Origin: CAZIBG01 sp964536985
Lineage (GTDB): Bacteria; Patescibacteriota; Saccharimonadia; Saccharimonadales; AWTP1-31
Reading direction: 5' to 3'
NCBI GenBank assembly: GCA_964536985.1
Contig: CAZIBG010000020.1
Location: 1 to 20,182, forward strand
Length of the DNA: 20,182 bases
Below, piece by piece: positions 7,383-14,483 of this stretch (position 1 is its first letter; every line of letters starts with the position of its first letter). Both the position numbers and the translations under genes were made by a program. The notes below the pieces were generated by a model, which made no database searches, was not told the DNA's origin, and saw only the letters and a program-made list of their open reading frames with translations.

Positions 7383-8693
7383 ATGGTGGACACTTTTAAA
7401 AATGTTATAGCTCTTGGGATTCTTGCCCTTCTACCGCTTATTGGCATAGTCCTCCTATTCAAGAGTAGTCGCCACTCTAGCCGCAGCAGAATGTTGGAGC
7501 ACATCACCGATCGATACGACGCGGTACATCAAGCCATGGACGACTTCATGAATGTCATGATTAGCTATTTGCCGCACGTTGTTGCCGGCATGGATAACAC
7601 GGTAGAGCAAGTACGCTCCTTACATCTAATAGAGGAGTCCTATTCTCAGACAGTTATTGAAGAGATAAAGGAGCTGGGAAGATTAACCGCCAGGATAGAG
7701 GTAGATAACCCTAATTCCGAGTCTCGCTCTTCTACTAAAACTCAGATCATATATGGCGATGCCCCCAATCCCTTCCGATCGTGGCTGATCTGGCTTGCAA
7801 CTATTGGTAGTATGCTGGCGACGGCAATTCTGTACCTGCTTTCAAAGCCAACCATCCATCCGATCATCATAGGAAGTACGCAGCTCGTTGGCATATTGAT
7901 ACTCATCTTTGGGTATCGTCGGCATGGTCAGAGCGCTTCTATGTTACTGCGTTCTGAGCGGTATGCATCGCTTAAAGTCTCGCTGTATGACACTAGAAGG
8001 GAATTCATTCACGACACCACCAAACTACTTCAAGCTCAACATGTCCAATTAATGAAAGATACTCAACGGCTAAGCGCCATTCCGCAGGCCCGTGGATTTT
8101 TCTCTAGCATGGTTATGCTGTCTAAACTTGCTAATGGTACGGCCTCGATTCACCGTGCAAGTAACATGCAAGAAAGTGCTCCGCTATTTGCAGTGTCGGT
8201 GTATTTACAGAAATTGATAGATAAAAAGTACGCTGCAGGAGCTGCCGAACGCCATGTTGGCTTTGCCGCCCAGATCGATCCTGGACTCTCTTTTCAGATA
8301 TATCCACGCGATCTTGAGCAGCTCATGGACATCGTGCTGGCAAACGCAATCATGTACAGCAAACCGGGGACAAAGGTGACCCTCCGAGGGAAGAGTAGAA
8401 GAGATACGGTCATGATTACTGTCACTGATAATGGAGTTGGGATCGATAAGCAGGATCTACAATATCTTTTCAACCCGCTACATAATCCAGATGTCGAGAT
8501 TAATCAGAATGACTCGCCAAAGCTTGGACTACAGATTAGCAAGGTCATCATGGCTCGCATTGGCGGAGAGCTAAAGATTGCCAGTAAACTTGGCAAAGGC
8601 ACCGTGGCGACAATCTATGCACCGCGAAAGCAAACTCAAATTGATTTGAATATCCGCCGCCATGTAATTACGGGCGCTGGACGACTAGACTGA
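7383..8693 (+). CDS. Atypical membrane histidine kinase-like protein
   Basis: This 436-residue protein starts with a membrane segment (8-26). A soluble, helix-rich stretch (30-130) follows, then a TM pair (about 133-152 and 158-177), a coiled-coil-like region (190-260) and a C-terminal HATPase domain (about 300-414). ATP-binding elements are intact: N-box DIVLANAIMYSKPG (Asn321), G1 TDNGVGI (Asp349), F-box-like YLFNP, and G2 KLGLQISK. The phospho-accepting region is not canonical. The best candidate is FIHDTTKLL (His210), which lacks the usual Arg-Thr-Pro. It may be a divergent kinase, a pseudokinase or a phosphatase. It is transcribed away from the OmpR pair and has no regulator of its own. 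Its stop lies 8 bases from the convergent CorA-like gene. Confidence 0.75.
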   Translation: MVDTFKNVIALGILALLPLIGIVLLFKSSRHSSRSRMLEHITDRYDAVHQAMDDFMNVMISYLPHVVAGMDNTVEQVRSLHLIEESYSQTVIEEIKELGRLTARIEVDNPNSESRSSTKTQIIYGDAPNPFRSWLIWLATIGSMLATAILYLLSKPTIHPIIIGSTQLVGILILIFGYRRHGQSASMLLRSERYASLKVSLYDTRREFIHDTTKLLQAQHVQLMKDTQRLSAIPQARGFFSSMVMLSKLANGTASIHRASNMQESAPLFAVSVYLQKLIDKKYAAGAAERHVGFAAQIDPGLSFQIYPRDLEQLMDIVLANAIMYSKPGTKVTLRGKSRRDTVMITVTDNGVGIDKQDLQYLFNPLHNPDVEINQNDSPKLGLQISKVIMARIGGELKIASKLGKGTVATIYAPRKQTQIDLNIRRHVITGAGRLD

Positions 8694-8701
8694 TTAAGCA
8701 G

Positions 8702-9628
8702 CTAGAACCAGTTATTCTTCTTAAAGTAGCGGGCCACAATGCCAATCATAATTGCTGTGATTGATAGAATAATCCAAAAGGCGTTGGGGTTATGTGCTGC
8801 AGGCAAGCTTATGTTCATGCTGTAGATACCAGTAATTAGGGTAAAAATACCCATCAGAATAGTGATACTGGTCATGAGTTTGAAGACTTTGTTGAGGTTG
8901 TTAGCGGTGATAGTGCTGTAGGCTTCGCGGATATTTCGAAGCGTATTTAATCGGGACTGTGCCAATTGTGTTAGCTCCTGAGCGCCCAGCGTAAGGTCCT
9001 CAATTAGATCTTTATCTTCTTCATATAGCCTCATAAACCGCCCGTTAAGGAGACTGTTTAATACCGAGGTTAGTGGCTCTAGAACCAGTAGAAAATCATT
9101 AAGATCTTCTTCGATGTCGATAAAGGCAATGAAGTCCTTGTTAGCAATGTGGTCTTTATTAAGTTGTGCTCGACTTTGCCAGATCTTTCGACTGGCAGTA
9201 TTTATACGGCGCTTGTAGCCGTTATTTACTTCGCTCAGTATTTGCAGAATCAGTTGGGCACGCTTGCTAGTAACTAAATCGTAACGTCCAGACAGAATGA
9301 GGTCCAGACTGGTAAATTGACGTTCGCAGATAGTAATTACCACACCCTTGGCATATACCATCAGTAACGGGGCAGTGGTAAGCTTTTCTGCTTCTGGCAA
9401 ACAGAAACGGGTGAAGATATAGGTCGCATCTCCATCGCGCTCAATACGGGGTGACTCGTTGGGATCCACGCCGTCCAGCAGAAGGTCCATATCGAGTTCA
9501 TAATCTGCACTTAATTTCGTTAGATCTTCTTCGCTTGGTGACTCAAGATGGATCCATGATCCGTCTACCGGAGCGGCCAGTTCTTTCATTTCTAGTGACT
9601 TTGCTGACCGGTAAAAAATCCTTGTCAT
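8702..9628 (-). CDS. corA: CorA-like divalent cation transporter with SMN instead of GMN
   Basis: This 308-residue protein has the CorA layout: an N-terminal alpha/beta domain, a long helical stalk (about 150-245) and two C-terminal membrane helices. The pore signature that ends TM1, normally YGMN, reads GIYSMNI, an AGC codon replacing the Gly. A basic end (YFKKNNWF) closes the protein. CorA-family pentamers move Mg2+, Co2+ or, in ZntB, Zn2+. Because the first residue of GMN is almost invariant, activity or selectivity here is uncertain. I place the start at 9628 because AGGA sits six bases upstream of that ATG; a longer version would begin five codons earlier at 9643. A TATACT promoter lies upstream at 9667-9672. 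Confidence 0.85.
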   Translation of the reverse strand: MTRIFYRSAKSLEMKELAAPVDGSWIHLESPSEEDLTKLSADYELDMDLLLDGVDPNESPRIERDGDATYIFTRFCLPEAEKLTTAPLLMVYAKGVVITICERQFTSLDLILSGRYDLVTSKRAQLILQILSEVNNGYKRRINTASRKIWQSRAQLNKDHIANKDFIAFIDIEEDLNDFLLVLEPLTSVLNSLLNGRFMRLYEEDKDLIEDLTLGAQELTQLAQSRLNTLRNIREAYSTITANNLNKVFKLMTSITILMGIFTLITGIYSMNISLPAAHNPNAFWIILSITAIMIGIVARYFKKNNWF

Positions 9629-9666
9629 TATATTTCCTGGCATTTTAGTTTTGTAACGTTAAATCA

Positions 9667-9672
9667 AGTATA
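9667..9672 (-). promoter_or_regulatory. -10 hexamer TATACT of the corA-like gene
   Basis: On the minus strand TATACT lies 38 bases before the preferred ATG at 9628, giving a leader of about 30 bases with an AGGA ribosome-binding site (9635-9638). Confidence 0.5.
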
Positions 9673-9703
9673 CGCCACTCCTAACAGATATGCCAAACAG
9701 GTC

Positions 9704-9712
9704 TGGTACACT
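9704..9712 (+). promoter_or_regulatory. Extended -10 promoter TGGTACACT of exoD (leaderless)
   Basis: TG-n-TACACT ends six bases before the ATG at 9719. The possible GTG at 9713 directly abuts the -10 and would lie upstream of the transcription start, so it is unlikely to be used. Confidence 0.6.
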
Positions 9713-9718
9713 GTGAGT

Positions 9719-10321
9719 ATGCAAAATAAACCATTTAGTGTTGATTTAGAGACCTGGCTGAAGAGCAGGGGGTCTAAGACCGTGGGCGACTTGCAGGATG
9801 TTTTCGGGGAGAAAAGCTTTGCAATTCTGTTCCTGTTGTTCATGTTCATCCCATCGCTTCCAATTCCTACGGGCGGCATAACTAACCTTGTACTATTGCC
9901 GACGGTAATGGTTGCTTCTCTGCAGATGGTGTTTGGCAGACGATCACTATGGCTACCGTGGTTAGTGAAGCGCATAAAACTTGGCGACAAGACCATCAAG
10001 AAAGCGCTGCCCTTTATCGTTAGGCGAGTAAGGCAACTGGAGCGCTTCTCCAGACCCCGGTTGTCCAATCTCTTAGAAAAAGCCATCCCTCGAACAATCC
10101 TCGGAATCAGTGTTTTCGTCTTAGCATTAGCATCATGGATATCGCCACCATTCTCGCTGCTCGATACACTGCCGTCTATGGGTGGCGTGCTGATCTCGTT
10201 AGCAGTTATCCTAGAGGACGCAGCCTTCTATCTAGCGGGACTCATCGTTGGAGCAATTGGCATTGGCTTAATTGCCACTGCCTTTGATCTTGTTATCGCT
10301 TTTGTACAGAAGATTTTTTAA
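9719..10321 (+). CDS. ExoD-family membrane protein
   Basis: This 200-residue protein resembles exopolysaccharide synthesis protein ExoD (PF06055). It starts with a GDLQDVFGEKSFAILFLLFM segment. A conserved FIPSLPIPTGGITNLVLLPTVMVASLQMVFGR-type stretch follows, then RSLWLPWLV, a basic cytosolic part and three C-terminal membrane segments. ExoD was first linked to exopolysaccharide production and alkaline growth in Rhizobium; its biochemical role is unknown. I prefer the ATG at 9719 over the GTG at 9713 because of the -10 position. Its last 29 bases overlap the convergent methyltransferase gene, so neither can have a separate terminator there. Confidence 0.8.
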   Translation: MQNKPFSVDLETWLKSRGSKTVGDLQDVFGEKSFAILFLLFMFIPSLPIPTGGITNLVLLPTVMVASLQMVFGRRSLWLPWLVKRIKLGDKTIKKALPFIVRRVRQLERFSRPRLSNLLEKAIPRTILGISVFVLALASWISPPFSLLDTLPSMGGVLISLAVILEDAAFYLAGLIVGAIGIGLIATAFDLVIAFVQKIF

Positions 10322-10796
10322 AGCTATAAATGTACCAACTCTTATTGTGTAAGAGGGGCTTCTTGCCAACTATCTCAAAAATATAACTTACCAAAATAGC
10401 GCTTGGTTTTAATTCTTTGGCTGCTTTTTTAGCTAGTTTCGGCATGGTCCGAGGCACCAGGAAAGCCATAACTACATCTGCCTTACTAAGATCCACTCGC
10501 CACAGATCGCCAAACCGCACATGCGCGCCTTTGGTAGTAGCGCAACGCGTCCAAGCAATTAGCCAAAGCAGGGGATTTAGCTCATATCCGATCGCAATCG
10601 CACCCCGCTTGGCAGCTGCTTTGACCAGCCGACCATCGCCACAGCCAAGCTCCAAGTAGGTCTGGCCTTTTTTTAACTTTGCGTCATCTAAAAGTGCTTG
10701 GACATCAAAACTTCGTACCGGCACCCACGGTGCTCCGGAAAGACTGGTAACCATAAATCCGAGTGCCACCACCAGAAAGATTAACAGAAATATCAT
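10293..10796 (-). CDS. Membrane-anchored class I SAM methyltransferase, FAM173-like
   Basis: This 167-residue protein starts with one membrane segment (2-20). An APWVPVRSFDVQALLDDAKL lead-in follows, then the SAM-binding motif I LELGCGDGRLV (about 48-58), an acidic strand-2 end (IGYELNP), and FGDLWRVDLSKADVVMAFLVP (motifs II-III). This order resembles the FAM173/ATPSCKMT family, whose animal members methylate a lysine of the ATP synthase c subunit. Bacterial members are mostly uncharacterised. No ATP synthase gene lies in the window, so the substrate is open. A weak TAAGCT hexamer ends six bases upstream of the ATG. The C-terminal end overlaps exoD. Methyltransferase class is secure; the FAM173 link is probable. 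Confidence 0.78.
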   Translation of the reverse strand: MIFLLIFLVVALGFMVTSLSGAPWVPVRSFDVQALLDDAKLKKGQTYLELGCGDGRLVKAAAKRGAIAIGYELNPLLWLIAWTRCATTKGAHVRFGDLWRVDLSKADVVMAFLVPRTMPKLAKKAAKELKPSAILVSYIFEIVGKKPLLHNKSWYIYSFKKSSVQKR

Positions 10797-10802
10797 CTGT
10801 CT

Positions 10803-10808
10803 AGCTTA
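10803..10808 (-). promoter_or_regulatory. Possible -10 hexamer TAAGCT of the methyltransferase gene
   Basis: On the minus strand TAAGCT ends six bases before the ATG, the same spacing as the stronger leaderless promoters, but the hexamer is weak. Confidence 0.3.
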
Positions 10809-10826
10809 CCATCTCGGCCGGTATTG

Positions 10827-10832
10827 TATACT
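10827..10832 (+). promoter_or_regulatory. -10 hexamer TATACT of mgtE (leaderless)
   Basis: TATACT ends eight bases before the ATG at 10841. There is no Shine-Dalgarno site. Only 44 bases separate the divergent mgtE and methyltransferase starts. Confidence 0.55.
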
Positions 10833-10840
10833 GCTTATAG

Positions 10841-12139
10841 ATGAAATTACGAAAGAAAATAAACTCACTTCCAATTGTCGGATCACTCAACCTTAACATT
10901 AATCCAATCTCGCTTGCCGATGTCCTTTTTAAACCAAAGAACCGGGCTAAAATATATCTCGATACCGAGCCAGACCAAAGAGTAGCGCTACTTCGCTCGG
11001 TAACCAAAAGCGTTCGTAGGGACATACTACAAAAATTGCCAGTCGAGGAACTTGTTAGTTTGCTTCAGACGCTCAGCCCTGACGAAGCTACCGATTTATT
11101 GCAGCTAATTACCAAAAATAAACGCGAAAAAGTATTAGCCTCCCTCAGTCACGAACTTAAAGAGTCACTCTCTACCTTGCTAGCTTTTGATCCAGAGACC
11201 GCTGCAGGTCTGATGACCCTGGACTATATTCAAGTTGAGGTTACCGACAACATCGAGAGCGTCGCTCGGAAGTTCGAGAACCACGAAAAACACACCGGAC
11301 GGCCGCCAGTAATCTTGGCTTTAGATAATGGTAAGCTAACAGGATTTCTACCTGGTCATCGTTTGGGCTTGGCTGCCAAAAGCGAACTGATTGGCAAGCT
11401 AACTCGACGGATTCCAACTATTACCTATGCCGCTTCACACAAGGATGTGGTCAACTTATTCCGGGCGCACCCCCGAAGCAAAGTGGCCGTACTGAACGAC
11501 AAAAGTGAAGTTGTTGGTATTATTTATTCCGATGATGTTCTCAAACATATTCAGGACGACCAAGCCAGTAGCCTTTATAACCTGGCCGGTGTTGTTCAGG
11601 AAGAAAGTGTCAGTGATCCAGCTAGAAGCAAAGTCAGGAACCGCTACCGTTGGCTCATTATTAACCTGGGAACCGCATTTATGGCAGCATTTACGGTTGG
11701 ACTCTTCCGCGACACGCTGGATAAATATGTATTGCTAGCAATTTATATGCCCATTGTTGCCGGTATGGGCGGTAATGCCGCTACCCAGACTCTAGCTGTA
11801 CAGGTTAGGGGAATTTCACTGCACCAGATCGAGCTTAAGACTGCCTGGGGAACCTTACGCAACGAACTCGGAGCAGGCCTCATAAACGGACTCATCAACG
11901 GAGTATTAGTCGCTGCCATCGTTATGATTATCAACCATGATGCTAAGGTTGCGATCGTACTAGCTATGGCCATGGTTATAAATCTTTTAGTGGCCAGCTT
12001 GTTTGGGACTATGGTTCCGTTAGTTATGCAGAAACTCGGCAAGGATCCGGCCACATCTGCAACCATCTTTATTACCACCGCCACCGACATACTGGGCTTT
12101 ATGGCCTTCCTTGGTCTGGCAACTATTATCTTGAACTAG
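10841..12139 (+). CDS. mgtE: MgtE-family magnesium transporter
   Basis: This 432-residue protein has all three MgtE parts. There is a helical N domain (about 40-125, with LSPDEATDLLQLI and DPETAAGLMT), a CBS pair (about 130-250, including AVLNDKSEVVGIIYSDDVL), and a five-helix pore domain (270-432). The pore carries YMPIVAGMGGNAATQTLAV (302-320) and ends with ATIFITTATDILGFMAFLG, which holds the conserved Asp416 matching the pore Asp of Thermus MgtE. MgtE is a homodimeric Mg2+ channel gated by Mg2+ binding to the N and CBS domains. The first 35 residues are an extra, poorly conserved segment. Its TAG and the opposite permease's TAG share CTAG at 12136-12139. Confidence 0.95.
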   Translation: MKLRKKINSLPIVGSLNLNINPISLADVLFKPKNRAKIYLDTEPDQRVALLRSVTKSVRRDILQKLPVEELVSLLQTLSPDEATDLLQLITKNKREKVLASLSHELKESLSTLLAFDPETAAGLMTLDYIQVEVTDNIESVARKFENHEKHTGRPPVILALDNGKLTGFLPGHRLGLAAKSELIGKLTRRIPTITYAASHKDVVNLFRAHPRSKVAVLNDKSEVVGIIYSDDVLKHIQDDQASSLYNLAGVVQEESVSDPARSKVRNRYRWLIINLGTAFMAAFTVGLFRDTLDKYVLLAIYMPIVAGMGGNAATQTLAVQVRGISLHQIELKTAWGTLRNELGAGLINGLINGVLVAAIVMIINHDAKVAIVLAMAMVINLLVASLFGTMVPLVMQKLGKDPATSATIFITTATDILGFMAFLGLATIILN

Positions 12140-13368
12140 GTAGAAATCCTGAGTGATTCGATTGGATCTTTGCGAGCAGCTTTTATTGCCGGCACGGTAC
12201 CAAAAATCACTCCAACCGCCAGGGCAACGCCGGCAGATCCGGCAACAACTGGCCAGGTAATTACGGGGTGAAGGTTGGTTGATACTCTAATTAAGAAGCT
12301 CACTAAATAAGATAAGCTGATGCCAACGAGGCCTCCAACTACACTAATCACCACCGCTTCAGCCATGAACTGATTACGAATTTGGCGGTTAGTAGCACCA
12401 ATAGCTTTTCGAATTCCAATCTCATGTGTACGTTCACTAACTGACACCAGCATAATGTTCATAATCCCGATACCGCCAACCAGCAACGATACTGCTGCCA
12501 TAGCAACAACTAGCTGCCCTAAGAGCTGCAGCATTCCACTGGCAACTGCAAGACTTTCATCTTGTCGCAAGACAGTGACGTCTTCGTTCCCACCGTGTGC
12601 TTTTGTTAAGCCCGTTGTTAGCGCATTAACTACGTTTTTCTGTTGACCCTCTTTAGGTCGGACCAATACCTGCGTCAGGGGCGCCGCATCACCGACCAGA
12701 TTCTTGAGCTTCGGCCGCGGTACGAATGCCGCTTTATTTAAATCAATTCCTTGACCAAGGGTACTACTTCCAAACTCTTCGAATACTCCTCGAACTATAA
12801 ATTCCTCTCCCCGAATAGTGAGTGCCTGTCCAATTGGGATGTTCTCCTTAAACAATTGTTCTGCGACACGTTTGCCAATAATCGCTGATGAGCTGTCTAG
12901 ATCACCGGCATCAAAGTAACTGCCGTACGAAACTTTGTGGCGAAGTACTTGCGGTAGATCGGGGTCGGTTCCTAGTACAAAACCAGATTCGAGCGTCGAC
13001 CCATCTGTTTTAAGTCCACCAGTTAGCAAGTTCAAGGAAGATGTTTGTGCTACGCCAGGAGTTTTCGAAATAGTCGAGATATCTTGCTCGCTAAGACTTC
13101 CGCTCCCAAAACCATACGCCAAGCTAGCATCAACCGAAATTATGTTTCCAGCATTATCTCGTTTTACAAATTTACCTGGCCGAACGGTAATAAGGTCATT
13201 ACCTAATTGACTGCTTTGATTAATAACTTGTCGGCGAACTCCTTCGCCAAGAGATACAGTAGTGATGACTGACACAATTCCAACCACAATGCCGAACATC
13301 GTCAGCATACTATGCCACTTAGAGCCGCGTAGTCGATTCAGGGCTAGTCTGTAGTTTCCGCTCAACAT
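12136..13368 (-). CDS. MacB/FtsX-type ABC transporter permease
   Basis: This 410-residue protein has the MacB layout. TM1 (20-42) is preceded by a basic NYRLALNRLRGSKWHSMLT segment. A MacB-PCD outer domain of about 230 residues follows, with the usual GNDLITVRPG and TPGV patterns. Three C-terminal membrane helices (about 282-308, 335-360, 372-395) carry the family motif THEIGIRKAIGATNRQIRNQF (314-334). The ATPase gene overlaps by one base upstream (TAATG). MacB proteins use ATP on the inner side to drive outer-face mechanical work or export. No MacA-like adaptor or TolC-type gene is nearby, as expected for a monoderm-like envelope. Substrate unknown. Confidence 0.92.
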   Translation of the reverse strand: MLSGNYRLALNRLRGSKWHSMLTMFGIVVGIVSVITTVSLGEGVRRQVINQSSQLGNDLITVRPGKFVKRDNAGNIISVDASLAYGFGSGSLSEQDISTISKTPGVAQTSSLNLLTGGLKTDGSTLESGFVLGTDPDLPQVLRHKVSYGSYFDAGDLDSSSAIIGKRVAEQLFKENIPIGQALTIRGEEFIVRGVFEEFGSSTLGQGIDLNKAAFVPRPKLKNLVGDAAPLTQVLVRPKEGQQKNVVNALTTGLTKAHGGNEDVTVLRQDESLAVASGMLQLLGQLVVAMAAVSLLVGGIGIMNIMLVSVSERTHEIGIRKAIGATNRQIRNQFMAEAVVISVVGGLVGISLSYLVSFLIRVSTNLHPVITWPVVAGSAGVALAVGVIFGTVPAIKAARKDPIESLRIST

Positions 13369-14231
13369 TATGCTTTCTTCTTTCGGGTAGTTTTCTTAGT
13401 TCGTTTGGCTTTGGTACGTTTCTTTGGCTTCTCCATTGATTCATCAGGCAATGCTTCCATAACAGCCGATACTCCGGCAAGGTCGTCATCTTCTGTGCGC
13501 CGCGGGAATAAGTACATAGCACGTTTAGCCAATGTCGCTACCTCTCCAAGAGGGGTGCGTTGATCATGAACAATCCCGCCATCATGCATATAAACGACTC
13601 GGTCGGCGTACCTTGTTAGCTCCGGATTATGCGTGACCATCAAAATAGTGTTTCCCGTGCGGTGGAGTTCGCTTAATAATTCCATGACCACAAGGCTAGC
13701 TGAGCTATCCAGGTTTCCGGTAGGTTCGTCGGCAATAATAATTTGTGGATCGTTAACCAACGCTCGGGCAATAGCTGCCCGCTGAATCTGTCCGCCACTC
13801 AGAGCTCGCGGCATAAAGTATTGTCGATCGCTTAATCCCACTCGCTCCAACACGGCGGCTGCGCGCCGCATTCGTTTTACTGGGCTAATCCCTTTATAAG
13901 CCAGGGGCAGGGCAACGTTATCGATCACACTCAGTTTTGGTAATAGGTTAAACGACTGGAACACAAAGCCAATTCGGTCTCGCCGTGCTTTTGCCCTTTG
14001 ATTAGCCCGAAGCTTGGCAACAGATCGTTTACTGAGCATGTACTGACCATGTGAAGGGCGGTCGAGCAAGCCGATGATATTCATTAGGGTGGATTTACCA
14101 GAACCACTAGGACCCATGATGGCCACAAACTCTCCAGCCTCAACTTCTAGACTGACTTCGTCCAGCGCCACTGTTGTTGCGTCGCCGAAACCGTAGATTT
14201 TACTGACATCTTTGAGAGAGATGAGTGACAT
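13368..14231 (-). CDS. MacB/LolD-type ABC transporter ATPase with basic C-terminal tail
   Basis: This 287-residue ATPase has Walker A GPSGSGKST (40-48), Q-loop FQSFNLLPKL, signature LSGGQ (144-148), Walker B IIIADEP (164-170) and the switch His201. This fits the LolD/MacB/FtsE branch. After the usual end near residue 225 it carries about 60 extra residues. These are an acidic stretch (TEDDDLAGVSAVMEALPDE) and then a Lys/Arg-rich tail of about 20 residues (from MEKPKKRTKA to the end). Such a tail is not part of the standard domain and might touch nucleic acid, acidic lipid or the ribosome. The gene leads a two-gene operon with the permease. An AGGGG ribosome-binding site lies seven bases before the ATG. 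Confidence 0.93.
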   Translation of the reverse strand: MSLISLKDVSKIYGFGDATTVALDEVSLEVEAGEFVAIMGPSGSGKSTLMNIIGLLDRPSHGQYMLSKRSVAKLRANQRAKARRDRIGFVFQSFNLLPKLSVIDNVALPLAYKGISPVKRMRRAAAVLERVGLSDRQYFMPRALSGGQIQRAAIARALVNDPQIIIADEPTGNLDSSASLVVMELLSELHRTGNTILMVTHNPELTRYADRVVYMHDGGIVHDQRTPLGEVATLAKRAMYLFPRRTEDDDLAGVSAVMEALPDESMEKPKKRTKAKRTKKTTRKKKA

Positions 14232-14266
14232 GCGCGGACCCCTACTTTTATAAAGTCGTAACCTCT

Positions 14267-14272
14267 ATTCTA
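14267..14272 (-). promoter_or_regulatory. Possible -10 (TAGAAT) of the MacB-like operon
   Basis: On the minus strand TAGAAT lies 35 bases before the ATG. A second candidate, TATAAA at 14247-14252, is closer but would place the transcript start on the AGGGG ribosome-binding site (14239-14243). I slightly prefer TAGAAT. Confidence 0.3.
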
Positions 14273-14358
14273 CGCTGAAATTTGTCAGGCCGGCAAGTAG
14301 GTAATGTAGTAATTTTTCTTTAAGGGCGATTGGGGTGTAAATAAGAAGTAAATCCCGC

Positions 14359-14364
14359 TATAAT
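14359..14364 (+). promoter_or_regulatory. Consensus -10 TATAAT of tRNA-Ser
   Basis: A perfect TATAAT ends 11 bases before the first base of the mature tRNA. No good -35 is visible. Confidence 0.6.
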
Positions 14365-14375
14365 AGGCAAGTCGC

Positions 14376-14465
14376 GGAGGGGTCGCATAGTGGCCTAGTG
14401 CGCCATCTTGGAAAGGTGGTAAGGGGGCAACTCCTTCGAGGGTTCAAATCCCTCTCCCTCCGCCA
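14376..14465 (+). tRNA. tRNA-Ser (anticodon GGA)
   Basis: A full class II cloverleaf can be folded. The acceptor stem is GGAGGGG with TCCCTCC (one G-U pair). The D-stem is GCA/TGC, the anticodon stem is CCATC/GGTGG with loop TTGGAAA, and the long variable arm has an AAGG/CCTT stem. The T-arm is GAGGG-TTCAAAT-CCCTC, with discriminator G and an encoded CCA. Anticodon GGA reads UCC and UCU. The next gene's promoter begins four bases after the CCA. Confidence 0.95.
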
Positions 14466-14468
14466 TAC

Positions 14469-14477
14469 TGATATACT
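14469..14477 (+). promoter_or_regulatory. Extended -10 promoter TGATATACT of the endonuclease operon (leaderless)
   Basis: TG-n-TATACT ends six bases before the ATG at 14484. It starts directly after the tRNA-Ser gene, so any -35 contact would fall inside the tRNA sequence. Confidence 0.6.
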
Positions 14478-14483
14478 TACTAT

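Noticed and set aside
9664..10086. 140-codon frame opposite exoD
   Set aside because: It lies antisense to a recognisable ExoD protein and has no family features or start signals.
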